Positions 26,200-35,315 of a DNA stretch of 64,000 nt are shown in pieces. The notes beneath the pieces were generated by a model. The model did not search any database and was not told the origin of the DNA. It saw only the letters and a list, made by a program, of their open reading frames with translations. Made by a program: the position numbers and the translations under genes. Origin of the DNA: DATEDA01 sp963827595 (GTDB lineage: Bacteria; Pseudomonadota; Gammaproteobacteria; Burkholderiales; SG8-39); NCBI GenBank assembly GCA_963827595.1, contig CAWHBT010000010.1, positions 124,001 to 188,000 of the forward strand, read 5' to 3'. Every line of letters begins with the position of its first letter. Within the stretch, counting starts at the first letter, position 1.

Positions 26200-26859
26200 A
26201 TGACTGCTTCGCATCCGTTGCACCGCAATGCCCAGAAGCCGAGCCCGCTGCGGGTCGGCATCGGCGGCCCGGTGGGGTCCGGCAAGACGGCGCTCGTCGA
26301 GGCGCTCTGCAAGCGCATGCGCGACCGCTACGACATCGCCGTCGTGACGAACGACATCTACACCAAGGAGGACATGGAGATCCTGCTCCGCGCCGAGGCG
26401 CTACCGCCGGCGCGGATCTGCGGCGTCGAGACCGGCGGCTGCCCCCACACCGCGATCCGCGAGGACGCATCGATCAACCTCGAGGCGATCGCGCGGCTGC
26501 AGGCCGAGTTTCCGGAGCTCGATGTCGTGTTCGTCGAAAGCGGCGGCGACAACCTCGCGGCGACGTTCAGCCCCGAGCTCTCCGATCTCACGCTTTACGT
26601 CATCGACGTCGCCGGCGGCGAGAAGATCCCGCGCAAGGGCGGGCCGGGGATCACGCGCTCGGATCTGCTCGTCATCAACAAGACCGACCTTGCGCCGCAC
26701 GTCGGCGCCTCGCTCGAAGTCATGGCTCGCGACGCCCGCCGGCAGCGGGGCGCGCGACCGTTCGTGTTCACCTGCCTGAAGGAGGGCAAGGGCGTGGCGG
26801 AGATCGTGCGCTTCGTCGAGGAGCAGGGACTGCTCGCGGCGCCGCGGGTGTCGGCATGA
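26200..26859 (+). CDS. ureG: Urease accessory GTPase UreG
   Basis: This 219-residue SIMIBI GTPase has P-loop GIGGPVGSGKTAL, VVTNDIYTKEDMEIL, the nickel-binding Cys-Pro-His motif in TGGCPHTAIREDASIN, VFVESGGDNLAATFSPEL and the base-specific NKTDL. GTP hydrolysis drives insertion of nickel into urease. The ATG at 26200 is preceded by GAGAGG. A TTG at 26188 is in frame but gives a non-family extension. The stop overlaps the start of the nickel permease by four bases. Confidence 0.97.
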   Translation: MTASHPLHRNAQKPSPLRVGIGGPVGSGKTALVEALCKRMRDRYDIAVVTNDIYTKEDMEILLRAEALPPARICGVETGGCPHTAIREDASINLEAIARLQAEFPELDVVFVESGGDNLAATFSPELSDLTLYVIDVAGGEKIPRKGGPGITRSDLLVINKTDLAPHVGASLEVMARDARRQRGARPFVFTCLKEGKGVAEIVRFVEEQGLLAAPRVSA

Positions 26860-27644
26860 CCGAGCTCGCGGCGCTCGCGGTCGCGGCGTTCGCGCTCGGA
26901 CTCACGCATGGCTTCGATCCCGACCACCTTGCGGCGATCGACGGCCTCACGCGCGGCGCACGCTCGCCGCGCGTGGCGCGGTTCGCCGGATTGCTGTTCT
27001 CGCTGGGCCACGGCGTGGTCGTCACCGCGGCCGCGATCGCGATCGCCGTCCTCGCGCATGCCTGGGAGCCGCCGGCGTGGCTGGAAGGGGCCGGGGCGAT
27101 GATCTCGATTGCCTGCCTCGCGGCGATCGGGTTCCTTAATCTTCGGACTGCGGTGGTCACGCCGCGCGGCGATCCGGTCCGACTGTCCGGGCTCAAGGGC
27201 CGTTGGCTTCCGGCGCTCGGCGGACGCGCCGGCGCACTGGCGGTCGCCGGAGTCGGCGCGTTGTTCGCGCTCTCGTTCGACACGTTGAGCCAGGCCGCGT
27301 TCTTCGCGCTCGCCGGGAGTCGCGCATCCGGATGGTGGGTCGCGGGCGGCGCCGGACTCGCATTCGCGCTCGGGATGATGGCGACTGATGCGGCCAACGG
27401 CCTCTGGGTCAACCGGCTGATCGTCCGCGCCGGCGAGAAAGCGCGCGGTGCGGCACGCGCGCTCGCTGTGGCCATCGGCGTTGTGAGCCTCGGTGTCGCG
27501 GCGCTCGGCGCCGCGCGGCTTGCCTTTCCGGCCGCGGAGTCGTGGTACGAAGGCCGCGAGCTCGTCGTCGGTGCGGCGGTGCTGCTCGCGGTGACGGCAA
27601 GCTACGTAGTCGCTACGCGGCTTCGCCTAGCGACGCTTCCCTGA
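26856..27644 (+). CDS. NiCoT-type nickel/cobalt permease
   Basis: This 262-residue membrane protein has about seven hydrophobic segments. H18-GFDP-D23-H24 fits the NiCoT signature HX4DH, followed by FSLGHGVVVT and LFALSFDTLSQAAFFA, the other two family motifs in divergent form. NiCoT proteins import Ni(II) or Co(II) with high affinity. Its start overlaps the ureG stop (ATGA), so it is the last gene of the urease unit and most likely supplies nickel for urease. It is shorter than HoxN/NixA (about 330-350 residues), closer to the short UreH-like transporters. Confidence 0.85.
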   Translation: MTELAALAVAAFALGLTHGFDPDHLAAIDGLTRGARSPRVARFAGLLFSLGHGVVVTAAAIAIAVLAHAWEPPAWLEGAGAMISIACLAAIGFLNLRTAVVTPRGDPVRLSGLKGRWLPALGGRAGALAVAGVGALFALSFDTLSQAAFFALAGSRASGWWVAGGAGLAFALGMMATDAANGLWVNRLIVRAGEKARGAARALAVAIGVVSLGVAALGAARLAFPAAESWYEGRELVVGAAVLLAVTASYVVATRLRLATLP

Positions 27645-27671
27645 TCCCGGCCTTCCCTTCCCGACCGCCTG

Positions 27672-28007
27672 CTACACGAGCGGGATGTAGTCGTACTCGC
27701 CGATGCCCTGGAGCACGAGAAACGTCGCCGAGCGATCGCCGCCATTGACAACGAGATGCGGGCGGCGCGGCCGGACCGAATAGGTCTCGCCCGGGCCGAG
27801 CCGCACCTCCTCCTTGGGTTCGCGCAGGAACAGCCGGAGCTGCCCCTCGAGGACATAGAAAGTGTCCTGGATGTTGCTGTGGCAATGCCAGGGCACCTTT
27901 TGCGTCGGCGAGATCTGGAGCTCGTTGATGCGGAAGCCGGGCCGCTCGGCGTGACGCGCGCGGCGCTCGACTTCGTAGAGATGGCTCGCATCCTTGAGCG
28001 GTTCCAT
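27672..28007 (-). CDS. Small cupin domain protein
   Basis: This 111-residue single-domain cupin has motif 1 VPWHCHSNIQDTFYVLEG (two His and a downstream acidic/Gly part, metal ligands) and motif 2 GPGETYSVRPRRPHLVVNGG. It is probably a metal-binding enzyme or sensor; the substrate cannot be told. I start it at the ATG at 28007, which has GGAGG just upstream. A TTG four codons earlier is inside that site. It is convergent with the urease operon, 27 bases from its end. Confidence 0.85.
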   Translation of the reverse strand: MEPLKDASHLYEVERRARHAERPGFRINELQISPTQKVPWHCHSNIQDTFYVLEGQLRLFLREPKEEVRLGPGETYSVRPRRPHLVVNGGDRSATFLVLQGIGEYDYIPLV

Positions 28008-28075
28008 GGGTTCCTCCAATCAGGCGGCACCTTCCGGGTGATAGGGATGGGTACTCCGGTCTCCTGCGGCGCCGT

Positions 28076-29092
28076 TCACGCCAGCGCCGGATCGACTTCC
28101 CCGATCTCCGCGAGCACCCGCTCGGGCGTGAGGTCGTTCATGCACTTGAAGTGACCGAGCGGGCACTCGCGCTGGAAGCAGGGACTGCATTCCACCTTGA
28201 GGCTCACCAGCCGCGCCGGCGCGAGGGGCGGCGTGTGCTCCGGGCTCGATGAGCCGTACAGCGCCACCAGCGGCAAGCCGAGCGCCGCGGCCGCGTGCAT
28301 CAACCCCGAGTCGTTCGTGACGACCGCCTCGCACGCCGAGAGCAGGTCGATCGCCGCGGCGAGATCGGTCCGGCCGCACAGGTTGATCGCCGCGCCCTCG
28401 GCGAGCTTCGCGATCTCGTCGCCGATCGGCCGGTCCTTGGGCGAGCCGAGGAGCCACACCCGCCGGCCGCGCGCGCCCAGCGACCGCGCGAGCGCCGCGA
28501 AGTGGCGCGCGGGCCAGCGCTTCGCCGGGCCGTACTCCGCGCCGGGGCAGAACGCCACGACCGGGCGCGAGCGGTCGAGCCCGAGGCGGGCGATCGTGAT
28601 CGCGAGGTTCGCCTCGTCGACCTCGAGCCGCGGCCGGACGAGCGGCCGGTGCGGCGGCGCGCCGGGCGCCTCGGCGAGCTGCGCGTAGCGCTCGGCCATC
28701 AACGGCAGCGCCTCCTCGTCGAGGCGATGGAGGACGTTCAACAGCCCGTAGCGGGCCTCGCCGACGAATCCGATGCGGCGGGGAATGCCGGCGAGCCAGG
28801 GGACGAGGGCGGCCTTCCAGCTGTTCGGGAGGACGAGCGCCTCGTCGTAGCGCCGCGCGCGCAGCTCGCGGGCGAGCCGCCACCGCGCGCCGAGCTGCAG
28901 CGCGCCGTGCCCGAGGGGCGTCGCGACGACCTCCTCGATCTCGGGCATGCGCGCGAGCGCCGGTGCCACCCACTCCGGCGCGATCGCATCGACCACGAGG
29001 CCCGGCCGCCGGGCGTGGAGCCGCGCGAGCAGTGGCTGCGCGAGCAACGCGTCCCCGATCCAGTTCGGGGCGACGATGAGGATGCGAGGCAC
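28076..29092 (-). CDS. waaF: Lipopolysaccharide heptosyltransferase II
   Basis: This 338-residue GT-B enzyme of family GT9 adds the second heptose to the LPS inner core from ADP-heptose. Motifs: ILIVAPNWIGDALLAQPLLARL at the N-terminus, LPNSWKAALVPWLAGIPRRIGF, FCPGAEYGPAKRWP, LLGSPKD and the sugar-binding VTNDSGLMHAAAALGLPLVALYG. The C-terminal Cys-rich CSPCFQRECPLGHFKCM is also usual for WaaF. Read on the minus strand, it follows ilvE and the zinc-finger gene (49 bases), a familiar betaproteobacterial trio. It links to RfaE2 for the heptose pathway. Confidence 0.94.
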   Translation of the reverse strand: MPRILIVAPNWIGDALLAQPLLARLHARRPGLVVDAIAPEWVAPALARMPEIEEVVATPLGHGALQLGARWRLARELRARRYDEALVLPNSWKAALVPWLAGIPRRIGFVGEARYGLLNVLHRLDEEALPLMAERYAQLAEAPGAPPHRPLVRPRLEVDEANLAITIARLGLDRSRPVVAFCPGAEYGPAKRWPARHFAALARSLGARGRRVWLLGSPKDRPIGDEIAKLAEGAAINLCGRTDLAAAIDLLSACEAVVTNDSGLMHAAAALGLPLVALYGSSSPEHTPPLAPARLVSLKVECSPCFQRECPLGHFKCMNDLTPERVLAEIGEVDPALA

Positions 29093-29141
29093 GACGAGAC
29101 TATGCTACCCCCGGCGCTGCCGGCCGGTCGGCGTTCGGCGC

Positions 29142-29339
29142 TCAATGCCCCTTGGGCTTCGGCCCCCGGTACACGTAGAGCGTGCTGCAGTAGGGGCAGC
29201 GCATTTCCCCGGCATCCGCGACGTCGAGAAACACGCGCGGGTGGTAGGACCACACCGGCGTGCGCGGCGTCGGGCAGTGCAGCGGCAGGTCCGTTGCGGT
29301 GACCTCGACGACGGTCTCGGACTGGACCGGCTCGGCCAT
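29142..29339 (-). CDS. Small zinc-finger (CHCC-type) protein
   Basis: This 65-residue protein has LHCPTP, then WSYHPRVFLDV and RCPYCSTLYVY, giving the Cys-His-Cys-Cys zinc motif found in mitochondrial NDUFS6 and in small bacterial zinc-finger proteins. It starts at an ATG overlapping the ilvE stop by four bases, and waaF follows. In betaproteobacteria this small gene recurs between ilvE and waaF. Its job is unknown; a link to complex I or to RNA has been suggested for relatives only by similarity. Confidence 0.88.
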   Translation of the reverse strand: MAEPVQSETVVEVTATDLPLHCPTPRTPVWSYHPRVFLDVADAGEMRCPYCSTLYVYRGPKPKGH

Positions 29340-30304
29340 CAGCGCGCCACTCCCTTGACCGCCTTCTGCTTCACGTCGTGGACCGGGGTCAGCCACTCCT
29401 TGTACTTCTTGTTCCGGCCGTTGACGAGGTCGAAGAACGCCGCCTGGATCTTGGCGGTGATGGGACCGCGCCGGCCTTCGCCGATGGTGCGGCCGTCGCA
29501 CTCGCGGATCGGCGTGACCTCGGCCGCGGTGCCGGTGAAGAACGCCTCGTCGGCGATGTAGAGATCGTCGCGCGTCATCCGCCGCGGCTCGACCTTGTAG
29601 CCGAGGTCGGACGCGAGCTGGATGACCGTGTCCCGGGTGATGCCGATGAGCGCGCTCGTCAGCTCGGGCTCGAAGATCCGGCCGTTCTTGATCACGAACA
29701 GGTTCTCGCCGGCGCCCTCGGCGACGAACCCGTCGACGTCGAGCAGCAGCCCTTCGTCGTAGCCGTGCTCGGTCGCCTCGAGGTTGGCGAGGATGGAGTT
29801 GGCGTACGTCCCCGAGTACTTCGCCCGGCACATCGAGACGTTGACGTGGTGGCGCGCGAAGGACGAGGTCTTGATGCGGATGCCCTTTTCCAGGCCCTCC
29901 GCCCCGAGGTACGCGCCCCACGGCCAGGCCGCGATCGCGACGTGCACCTTCGCCCCTTTCGGGCTGACCCCCATCTTCTCCGAGCCGTAGAACGCGATCG
30001 GCCGGATGTAGCAGCTCTCCAGCTCGTTCGCCCGCACCACCTCCCGCTGCGCCTCGATCAGCACCTCCCGGGTGTACGGGATCTTCATCATGTAGATGTG
30101 CGCCGAGTTGAACAGCCGGTCGGTGTGCTCCTTGACGCGGAAGATCGCGGTGCCGTCGACGGTCTTGTAGGCGCGCACGCCTTCGAAGACCGCCAGGCCG
30201 TAGTGCAGCGAGTGCGTGAGGACGTGGGTGGTGGCCTCGCGCCAGGGCACGAGCTTGCCGTCGTTCCAGATCCAGCCGTCGCGGTCGGCCATCGACGCGG
30301 CCAT
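29339..30304 (-). CDS. ilvE: Branched-chain amino acid aminotransferase
   Basis: This 321-residue class IV PLP aminotransferase carries out the last step of Val, Leu and Ile synthesis. Features: GYDEGLLLDVDGFVAEGAGENLFV, the PLP-lysine in RAKYSGTYANS, the N-terminal DGKLVPWREATTHVLTHSLHYG and the FFTGTAAEVTPI phosphate site. The ATG at 30304 (or 30292) is supported by an upstream ribosome-like GGAG. It is divergent from the Ldh-family gene with about 100 bases between, which hold both promoters. Confidence 0.95.
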   Translation of the reverse strand: MAASMADRDGWIWNDGKLVPWREATTHVLTHSLHYGLAVFEGVRAYKTVDGTAIFRVKEHTDRLFNSAHIYMMKIPYTREVLIEAQREVVRANELESCYIRPIAFYGSEKMGVSPKGAKVHVAIAAWPWGAYLGAEGLEKGIRIKTSSFARHHVNVSMCRAKYSGTYANSILANLEATEHGYDEGLLLDVDGFVAEGAGENLFVIKNGRIFEPELTSALIGITRDTVIQLASDLGYKVEPRRMTRDDLYIADEAFFTGTAAEVTPIRECDGRTIGEGRRGPITAKIQAAFFDLVNGRNKKYKEWLTPVHDVKQKAVKGVAR

Positions 30305-30406
30305 TGGGTGTCTCCGAGCTAGGTGAGAAGGGGAAGCGGCGGATTTTAGCGGGGATTGGGCATTACCATTCGGCCGACCGCCATTTTCCGTTCCGTGGAG
30401 GGCGAC

Positions 30407-31465
30407 ATGACCACCCGCTACCCGGCGCCCGCGTTGCGCGCGTTCGCCTCGACCCTGCTCCAGCGCGCGGGCCTGGCCGCCGACCGGGCCGACCCGGTGG
30501 CGGAGATCCTCCTCGAGGGCGATCTCCTCGGCCACACCACCCACGGCCTCCAGCTGCTTGGACCCTACCTGAAGGCGCTCGAGGCCGGCACGATGACGCC
30601 GGCCGGGGAGCCCGAGGTCGTCGCCGATCGCGGCGCGGCGATGACCTGGGACGGGCGGTTCCTGCCGGGCCCCTGGCTCGTGCTCCGGGCGCTCGCGGCC
30701 GCGATCTCGCGTCTGGCGGAGCATGGGGTGGCGACGGTCGTGATCCGGCGCTCGCATCACATCGGCTGCCTTGCGGCGTACCTCAAGCGCGCCACCGATC
30801 GCGGCCTCGTGATCCTGCTCACGTGCTCCGACCCCTCGGTCGCCTCCGTGGCGCCCCATGGCGCGGCGGCTGGCCGCCTGACGCCAAACCCGCTCGCGGC
30901 GGGCTTTCCCACGGACGGCTTGCCGGTCCTGATGGACATCAGCGCCTCGACCACGACCAACGGCCTGGTGGCGCGGCTGAACCGCGCGGGGAAGGGCGAG
31001 CGCTTGCCCGGACTCTGGCTCGTCGACAGCCAGGGCAATCCGACCGACGACCCGGCGGTGATGGACGCCAACCCACCGGGGGCGATCCTGCCGCTCGGCG
31101 GCCTCGAGCTCGGCCACAAGGGCTTCGCGCTCGGGCTGCTCGTCGAGGCGCTGACCGCGGCGCTCGCCGGGCACGGGCGCGCCGACGGCGAGTCGCGCTG
31201 GGGTGCGTCGGTGTTCCTGCAGGTGATCGACCCGGGCGCGTTCGGCGGGCGCGCGGCGTTCGCTCGTGAGACCGGGTGGCTCGCGAACGCCTGCCGCACC
31301 GCGCCCGTGAAGCGCGGCGCATCGGCAGTGCGGCTGCCGGGTGAGCGGGGGCTGAAGCTCCGCGAGCAGCAGCTCGCCGAGGGCGTCGCGCTCCACCCGG
31401 AGACGATGGCCTCGCTGAGGCCCTGGGCCGAGAAGCTCGGCGTGGCGCTTCCCGCCGCGCGCTAA
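30407..31465 (+). CDS. Ldh-family (malate/L-lactate dehydrogenase type) oxidoreductase
   Basis: This 352-residue protein belongs to the MDH2/LDH2 family of NAD(P)-dependent 2-hydroxyacid dehydrogenases, which includes sulfolactate and ureidoglycolate dehydrogenases and delta1-piperidine-2-carboxylate reductase. Markers: GDLLGHTTHGLQLLGPY, the catalytic-His region SHHIGCLAAYLK, TPNPLAAGFPT, DISASTTTNG and LGHKGFALGLLVEAL. The ATG at 30407 follows GGAGGGCG. Its TAA shares bases with the stop of the convergent dioxygenase beta gene (4-base overlap). Substrate unknown; the neighbouring aromatic-acid genes and urease leave several options open. Confidence 0.87.
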   Translation: MTTRYPAPALRAFASTLLQRAGLAADRADPVAEILLEGDLLGHTTHGLQLLGPYLKALEAGTMTPAGEPEVVADRGAAMTWDGRFLPGPWLVLRALAAAISRLAEHGVATVVIRRSHHIGCLAAYLKRATDRGLVILLTCSDPSVASVAPHGAAAGRLTPNPLAAGFPTDGLPVLMDISASTTTNGLVARLNRAGKGERLPGLWLVDSQGNPTDDPAVMDANPPGAILPLGGLELGHKGFALGLLVEALTAALAGHGRADGESRWGASVFLQVIDPGAFGGRAAFARETGWLANACRTAPVKRGASAVRLPGERGLKLREQQLAEGVALHPETMASLRPWAEKLGVALPAAR

Positions 31466-31947
31466 AGCGGGATCGCGAGCAGCGTGTCGACCTGCCGGCT
31501 GTCGAGGACGACGATGCGCTCCTCGAACTGCGGCTCGCCCTGCTCGCCGGCGAGTCGGATGCGATCGAGGTAGCGCCCGCTCGCGAACAGCAGCGACTCG
31601 CCGGTGTGCATGATGCGCACCACGGCGAAGTTCGACCGTACGTCCACCGTCGCGGCGTCGATCGGCTCGACCAACGTCGCTGAAACGAGGTGCCGGTAGC
31701 GCTGTGCTTCGTAGATGTTCGCGTGGCGCAGCGCCTTCACGCGGTCGCGGAGCATGGCGCGGGAGTCGGCGTAGACGATCGACAGCGGGAGATTCCGCTC
31801 CAGGTTCTCCGCGGTCGTGATCCGGTAGCGGGCGTCCTCGACGAAGAACTCGGGCCACGCCTCGAGCCGGTCGTCGTTCAGGCAATGCGCGTAGCGCGTA
31901 AGCAGCCGTTCGACCGCGAGCTGCAGCCCGATGTCGACGGTTATCAC
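31462..31947 (-). CDS. Aromatic-ring-hydroxylating dioxygenase beta subunit
   Basis: This 161-residue NTF2-fold small subunit is typical of Rieske dioxygenases: RYAHCLNDDRLEAWPEFFVEDARYRI, SRAMLRDRVKAL and FASGRYLDRI. It has a structural role in the alpha3beta3 enzyme. It starts at GTG 31947, overlapping the alpha stop as GTGA, so the subunits are coupled. The closest functional groups by general look are anthranilate/benzoate-type and salicylate-type enzymes. No reductase or ferredoxin gene is adjacent. Confidence 0.88.
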   Translation of the reverse strand: MITVDIGLQLAVERLLTRYAHCLNDDRLEAWPEFFVEDARYRITTAENLERNLPLSIVYADSRAMLRDRVKALRHANIYEAQRYRHLVSATLVEPIDAATVDVRSNFAVVRIMHTGESLLFASGRYLDRIRLAGEQGEPQFEERIVVLDSRQVDTLLAIPL

Positions 31948-33185
31948 AGGCCCAGGTGCCGGCGGTACGCCTGCCAGAAGCCGCGGACGCAGGTTTCGTT
32001 GACGCGCGACTCGTGCGAGCCGACGCCGCGCCCGCCCATTTCGACGACGGAGGCGCGATCGGGCGCGCCGGCCACGCCGCGCTGCACGAACCCGGTCGCC
32101 GCGCCGTCCTCCATCGAGATGAAGCCGGCCGGGCCGACCAGGTTGGCCTGCCGCAGCCGCCGCGCGGTCATCGCGTCGTCGTCGTCGGCGTACCCGAAGC
32201 AGGTCCAGACGAGCTCGGTCCGGCCGACGCCCTTGGGGATGACCTGGCGCACGGCGAGGCTGTTCATGATCTGGTGGAGCACGAACCCCGGGAACGCCGC
32301 GAGGATCTGGATCGTGATCCCGTCGCCGAACTCGTCGACCGACTCGAGAACGTCCGGCACCTCGAGTCGGAACCCGTCCTGCGCCGAGCGCATGCCGCCC
32401 TGCTCGTACTCCTCGCCGCGGGTGCCGGTGCCGCGGAGCGTGAAGCTCACGTGGTTGCCGCCGTCGCCGCCGACGATCACGCCGCCGTCCTGCGACAGCC
32501 GGTTGATGCGGAACGTGGTGAAGAAGAGGTGGAGCAGGCTCGCGTGGTACGTGTCCTTGACGTTGTCGAGATAGAGCTTCCAGTTGTTGGGCAGCATCTG
32601 GCTGTAGCCGCCGAGGACCCGGACCGGCGCCTTCATCACCCGCCGCACACGCGCGGCGATCTCCGCCCCGAGATACGCCTCGATCGGCGGCGTCTTCTCC
32701 GAGAGCGTGCCGAACACGAGGCCGTGATAAGTCGCGACGCGCAGCTTCTGCGGCGCCTGGCTCTCGGGCTCCGCATCGGCGGGCATCCCGCCTTTGCCGC
32801 GGATGCCGCGGCGGAACGCGACGGCGGTGAGGTTGCCCGCGAGGTCGTAGGTCCAGTTGTGGTAGATGCAGGCGATCTCGTTCGAATTGCCGCGGCTCTT
32901 CAGGCACAGCAACGCGCCGCGATGCGCGCAGCGGTTCTCGAACGCGTGCAGCGCGCCGTCCGCGTCGCGTGCCACGACCACCGGCATGTCGCCGACGAAG
33001 GTCGTCTTCCAGTCGCCGGGGTTCGGCAGCTCGACTTCCAGGCCGAGGAACGTCCAGGTGGCGCCGCGGAAGATGAGCTCCTGCTCGCGCCGGTAGATCT
33101 CTTCGTCCTGGTAGATCCAGTACGGCACGCGCGTGAGGCCCTCGGCGGGCCAAGCTCGGGGGGCGGAAGCTAGCGGGGCATTCAT
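31944..33185 (-). CDS. Rieske dioxygenase alpha (catalytic) subunit
   Basis: This 413-residue protein has an N-terminal Rieske [2Fe-2S] domain, C86-A-H88 and C106-x2-H109 (CxH-x17-CxxH). Its catalytic domain has the bridging D211 and iron ligands H214 and H219 in DNVKDTYHASLLHLFF. The DGGVIVGGDGGNHVSF and EYEQGGMRSAQDGFRLE regions are insertions I cannot assign to a known substrate class. It probably cis-dihydroxylates or decarboxylates an aromatic acid using electrons from an unlinked reductase. The ATG at 33185 is followed upstream by a Bug protein gene (18-base gap), so uptake and oxidation appear to be one operon. Confidence 0.9.
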   Translation of the reverse strand: MNAPLASAPRAWPAEGLTRVPYWIYQDEEIYRREQELIFRGATWTFLGLEVELPNPGDWKTTFVGDMPVVVARDADGALHAFENRCAHRGALLCLKSRGNSNEIACIYHNWTYDLAGNLTAVAFRRGIRGKGGMPADAEPESQAPQKLRVATYHGLVFGTLSEKTPPIEAYLGAEIAARVRRVMKAPVRVLGGYSQMLPNNWKLYLDNVKDTYHASLLHLFFTTFRINRLSQDGGVIVGGDGGNHVSFTLRGTGTRGEEYEQGGMRSAQDGFRLEVPDVLESVDEFGDGITIQILAAFPGFVLHQIMNSLAVRQVIPKGVGRTELVWTCFGYADDDDAMTARRLRQANLVGPAGFISMEDGAATGFVQRGVAGAPDRASVVEMGGRGVGSHESRVNETCVRGFWQAYRRHLGL

Positions 33186-33203
33186 GGCGGTCTCGTGCTC
33201 AAT

Positions 33204-34175
33204 CTATTCGGCCGTTATTCCGGCATCGCGCACGATCATGCCCCATTTCGCGTGCTCGGCCTTGATGAACGCCGCAAACTCTTCCGACGTCTCTCCCATC
33301 GGTTCACCGCCTTGAGCCGCGAACCATTCGCGCGCCGGCGGCGTGCCCAGGATTCCGACAATCGCCTGATTCAAGCGGGAAACGATCTCCTTTGGCGTTC
33401 CGGCCGGGACGCAGATCCCCATCCAGCTCCAGTATTCGAAGCCCGGGAGCCCGGATTCCGTGACTGTGGGAACGTCTGGCAGCGACGCGAGCCGCTTCGC
33501 GCCGGTGACGGCCAAGGCTTTGATCTTTCCGTTCTTGACCTGGGGCAACTGAATCGCAACGCTGTCGATCGTGTACGAGAGGCGCCCTGCCATCAGATCC
33601 ACAAGGGCGGGCGAAGCAGCCTTGTATGGCACGTGCACGACATCGATCTTCGCCATTCGCTTGAAGAGCTCTCCCGCCATGTGCGGCGGCGTCCCGGTTC
33701 CACCCGACCCGAACGTGAGCTGCCCGGGTTTCTCATTGGCGAGGCGAATCAGGTCCGCGGCGGAATTCACCGGCATCTCCGGATGGACGGCGAGCAGCAT
33801 CGGACTCACGACCAGCCGCGTCACCGGGGCGAGGTCGGCGATCGGATCGTAGCCCGTCCGCGCGTAGAGATGCGGGTTGATCGCGAGCGTTCCCTGGTGC
33901 ACCAGCAGCAACGTGTAGCCATCGGGGGCACTCCTGGCGCCTGCTTCCGTGCCGATGCTGCCAGCCGCGCCCGCTTTGTTGTCGACCACGATGGGCTGCC
34001 CGAGCGCCGGCGCGAGTTTTTCCGCGAGCCAGCGGGCGCGAATGTCGGGCGGGCTTCCCGGCGCGCTCGGAACGATGAGCTTGACCGGCTTGCTCGGATA
34101 GGCTTGCGCAAATGTCGGGCCACTTAGCACGGCGCCGAGGAGCATCAATGACCAGGTCGCGGCGAGCAGATTCAT
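33204..34175 (-). CDS. Bug-family tripartite tricarboxylate transporter binding protein
   Basis: This 323-residue periplasmic protein has a signal peptide (about 1-24, ending TFAQA). The mature start YPSKPVKLIVPSAPGSPPDIRAR is the classic Bug (TctC) sequence, with later IVVDNKAGAAGSIGT and VHVPYKAASPALVDLMAG. Such proteins bind carboxylates, including aromatic acids. No TctA/TctB membrane genes are present in the window, so it is an orphan that must use a remote partner or act as a sensor. AGGAGGTGGTC precedes the ATG at 34175. It is first in the operon with the dioxygenase, divergent from a LysR gene. Confidence 0.92.
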   Translation of the reverse strand: MNLLAATWSLMLLGAVLSGPTFAQAYPSKPVKLIVPSAPGSPPDIRARWLAEKLAPALGQPIVVDNKAGAAGSIGTEAGARSAPDGYTLLLVHQGTLAINPHLYARTGYDPIADLAPVTRLVVSPMLLAVHPEMPVNSAADLIRLANEKPGQLTFGSGGTGTPPHMAGELFKRMAKIDVVHVPYKAASPALVDLMAGRLSYTIDSVAIQLPQVKNGKIKALAVTGAKRLASLPDVPTVTESGLPGFEYWSWMGICVPAGTPKEIVSRLNQAIVGILGTPPAREWFAAQGGEPMGETSEEFAAFIKAEHAKWGMIVRDAGITAE

Positions 34176-34252
34176 GACCACCTCCTCACTTTGCTGCAGT
34201 TCCAGTCTATGGCTCGCCTGCCGCGAGGTCGAGGCCTCGGCGGGCACTTCAC

Positions 34253-34275
34253 TTATGAGAGAATTTCACAAATAA
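34253..34275. promoter_or_regulatory. Candidate LysR-type operator in the Bug/LysR divergent region
   Basis: The AT-rich stretch holds TTAT (34253-34256) and ATAA (34272-34275) as outer dyad arms, and TGA-N7-TCA (34256-34268), which satisfies the T-N11-A rule for LysR regulators. It lies between the divergent starts at 34175 and 34307, where such sites normally sit. Confidence 0.45.
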
Positions 34276-34306
34276 TCCGGCTCCACGATCGCGGACGGAG
34301 GGGGTG

Positions 34307-35290
34307 ATGGAAAAGCTGCGCCGGCTGGAAATGGTGGTGCGAGCGGCCGATGCGGGGAGCTTCTCGAAGGCAGCGCGCACGCTCGGCATCACGCCATCGG
34401 CGGTGAGCCATGCCGTGTCCGACCTGGAGAAAGATCTCCGCATCTCGGTCTTCTACCGCACGACGCGGCAGCTGCGGCTCACCCAGGACGGCGAAGCGAT
34501 CTACGAACGCGGCCGCGCGATTCTGGATCAGCTCACCGAGCTTGAAGCGACCGTGGCAAAGCCCTCTGAGCGGTTGCGGGGGACACTGCGCATCGGCCTT
34601 AGTGTCTCGCTCAGTCGCTGGATGATCATGCCCGCGATCGCCAGGTTCACGCGGCGGCATCCCGACTTGAGGATAGAAATGCTGGTCCTGACACAAGTGA
34701 AAGAGATGCATGCCGAGGGCGTGGATCTCATGCTGCGGGTCAGCGAGCCTCCGGACTCGAGCCTCATTGCCCGCCGTATCGGCACGGTCCGGTTCGGCGT
34801 CTACGGTTCGCCCGACTATCTCGAGCGCGCCGGCGTACCCGCCGAGCCCGACGATTTGCTGCACCATCGCTGCCTCGTGCATTGGTATACCGGACTGGGG
34901 AAGTTGCTGAACGAATGGACCTTCGAGCGTCGTGGCGAGCGCAAGGTGGTCAACATCGTCCAGCCGGCGATCGTGTCCGATGATCGCGAGGGGTTGCTGG
35001 CAGCGCTTCTGGGTGGCGCGGGACTCTTCAGGGGGGGCAACTTCGATCCCGCCTATATCACATCGGGTCGCCTGCGTAGGGTGCTCGCCGATTGGACCTG
35101 CCCGGACGGATTTCGCATCTATGCGATCTATCGCCGGACGGCGCGACTCGCCCCGAAGATCGCCGCGTTCCTCGAATTCGCCGCGGAAGCTTTTGCGGCA
35201 TTCGATCCCGAAGAGCTCACGATGATCCACGATCAAGGCTTTGCCGGCCCCCCGCCGCGAGCGCGCGGGAAAGCTCCGCGCAGCGCCTGA
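34307..35290 (+). CDS. LysR family transcriptional regulator
   Basis: This 327-residue regulator has an N-terminal winged helix (about 1-60; FSKAARTLGITPSAVSHAVSDLE) and a periplasmic-binding-like effector domain from about residue 90. The helix-turn-helix is intact. The effector is probably an aromatic or carboxylic acid handled by the divergent Bug-dioxygenase operon. The ATG at 34307 has GGAGGGGG upstream; an adjacent GTG at 34304 is one codon earlier. The C-terminal tail of about 25 residues (PPPRARGKAPRS) is non-conserved. Confidence 0.92.
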   Translation: MEKLRRLEMVVRAADAGSFSKAARTLGITPSAVSHAVSDLEKDLRISVFYRTTRQLRLTQDGEAIYERGRAILDQLTELEATVAKPSERLRGTLRIGLSVSLSRWMIMPAIARFTRRHPDLRIEMLVLTQVKEMHAEGVDLMLRVSEPPDSSLIARRIGTVRFGVYGSPDYLERAGVPAEPDDLLHHRCLVHWYTGLGKLLNEWTFERRGERKVVNIVQPAIVSDDREGLLAALLGGAGLFRGGNFDPAYITSGRLRRVLADWTCPDGFRIYAIYRRTARLAPKIAAFLEFAAEAFAAFDPEELTMIHDQGFAGPPPRARGKAPRSA

Positions 35291-35315
35291 CGATGCATCG
35301 ACACCTGGAGACGCC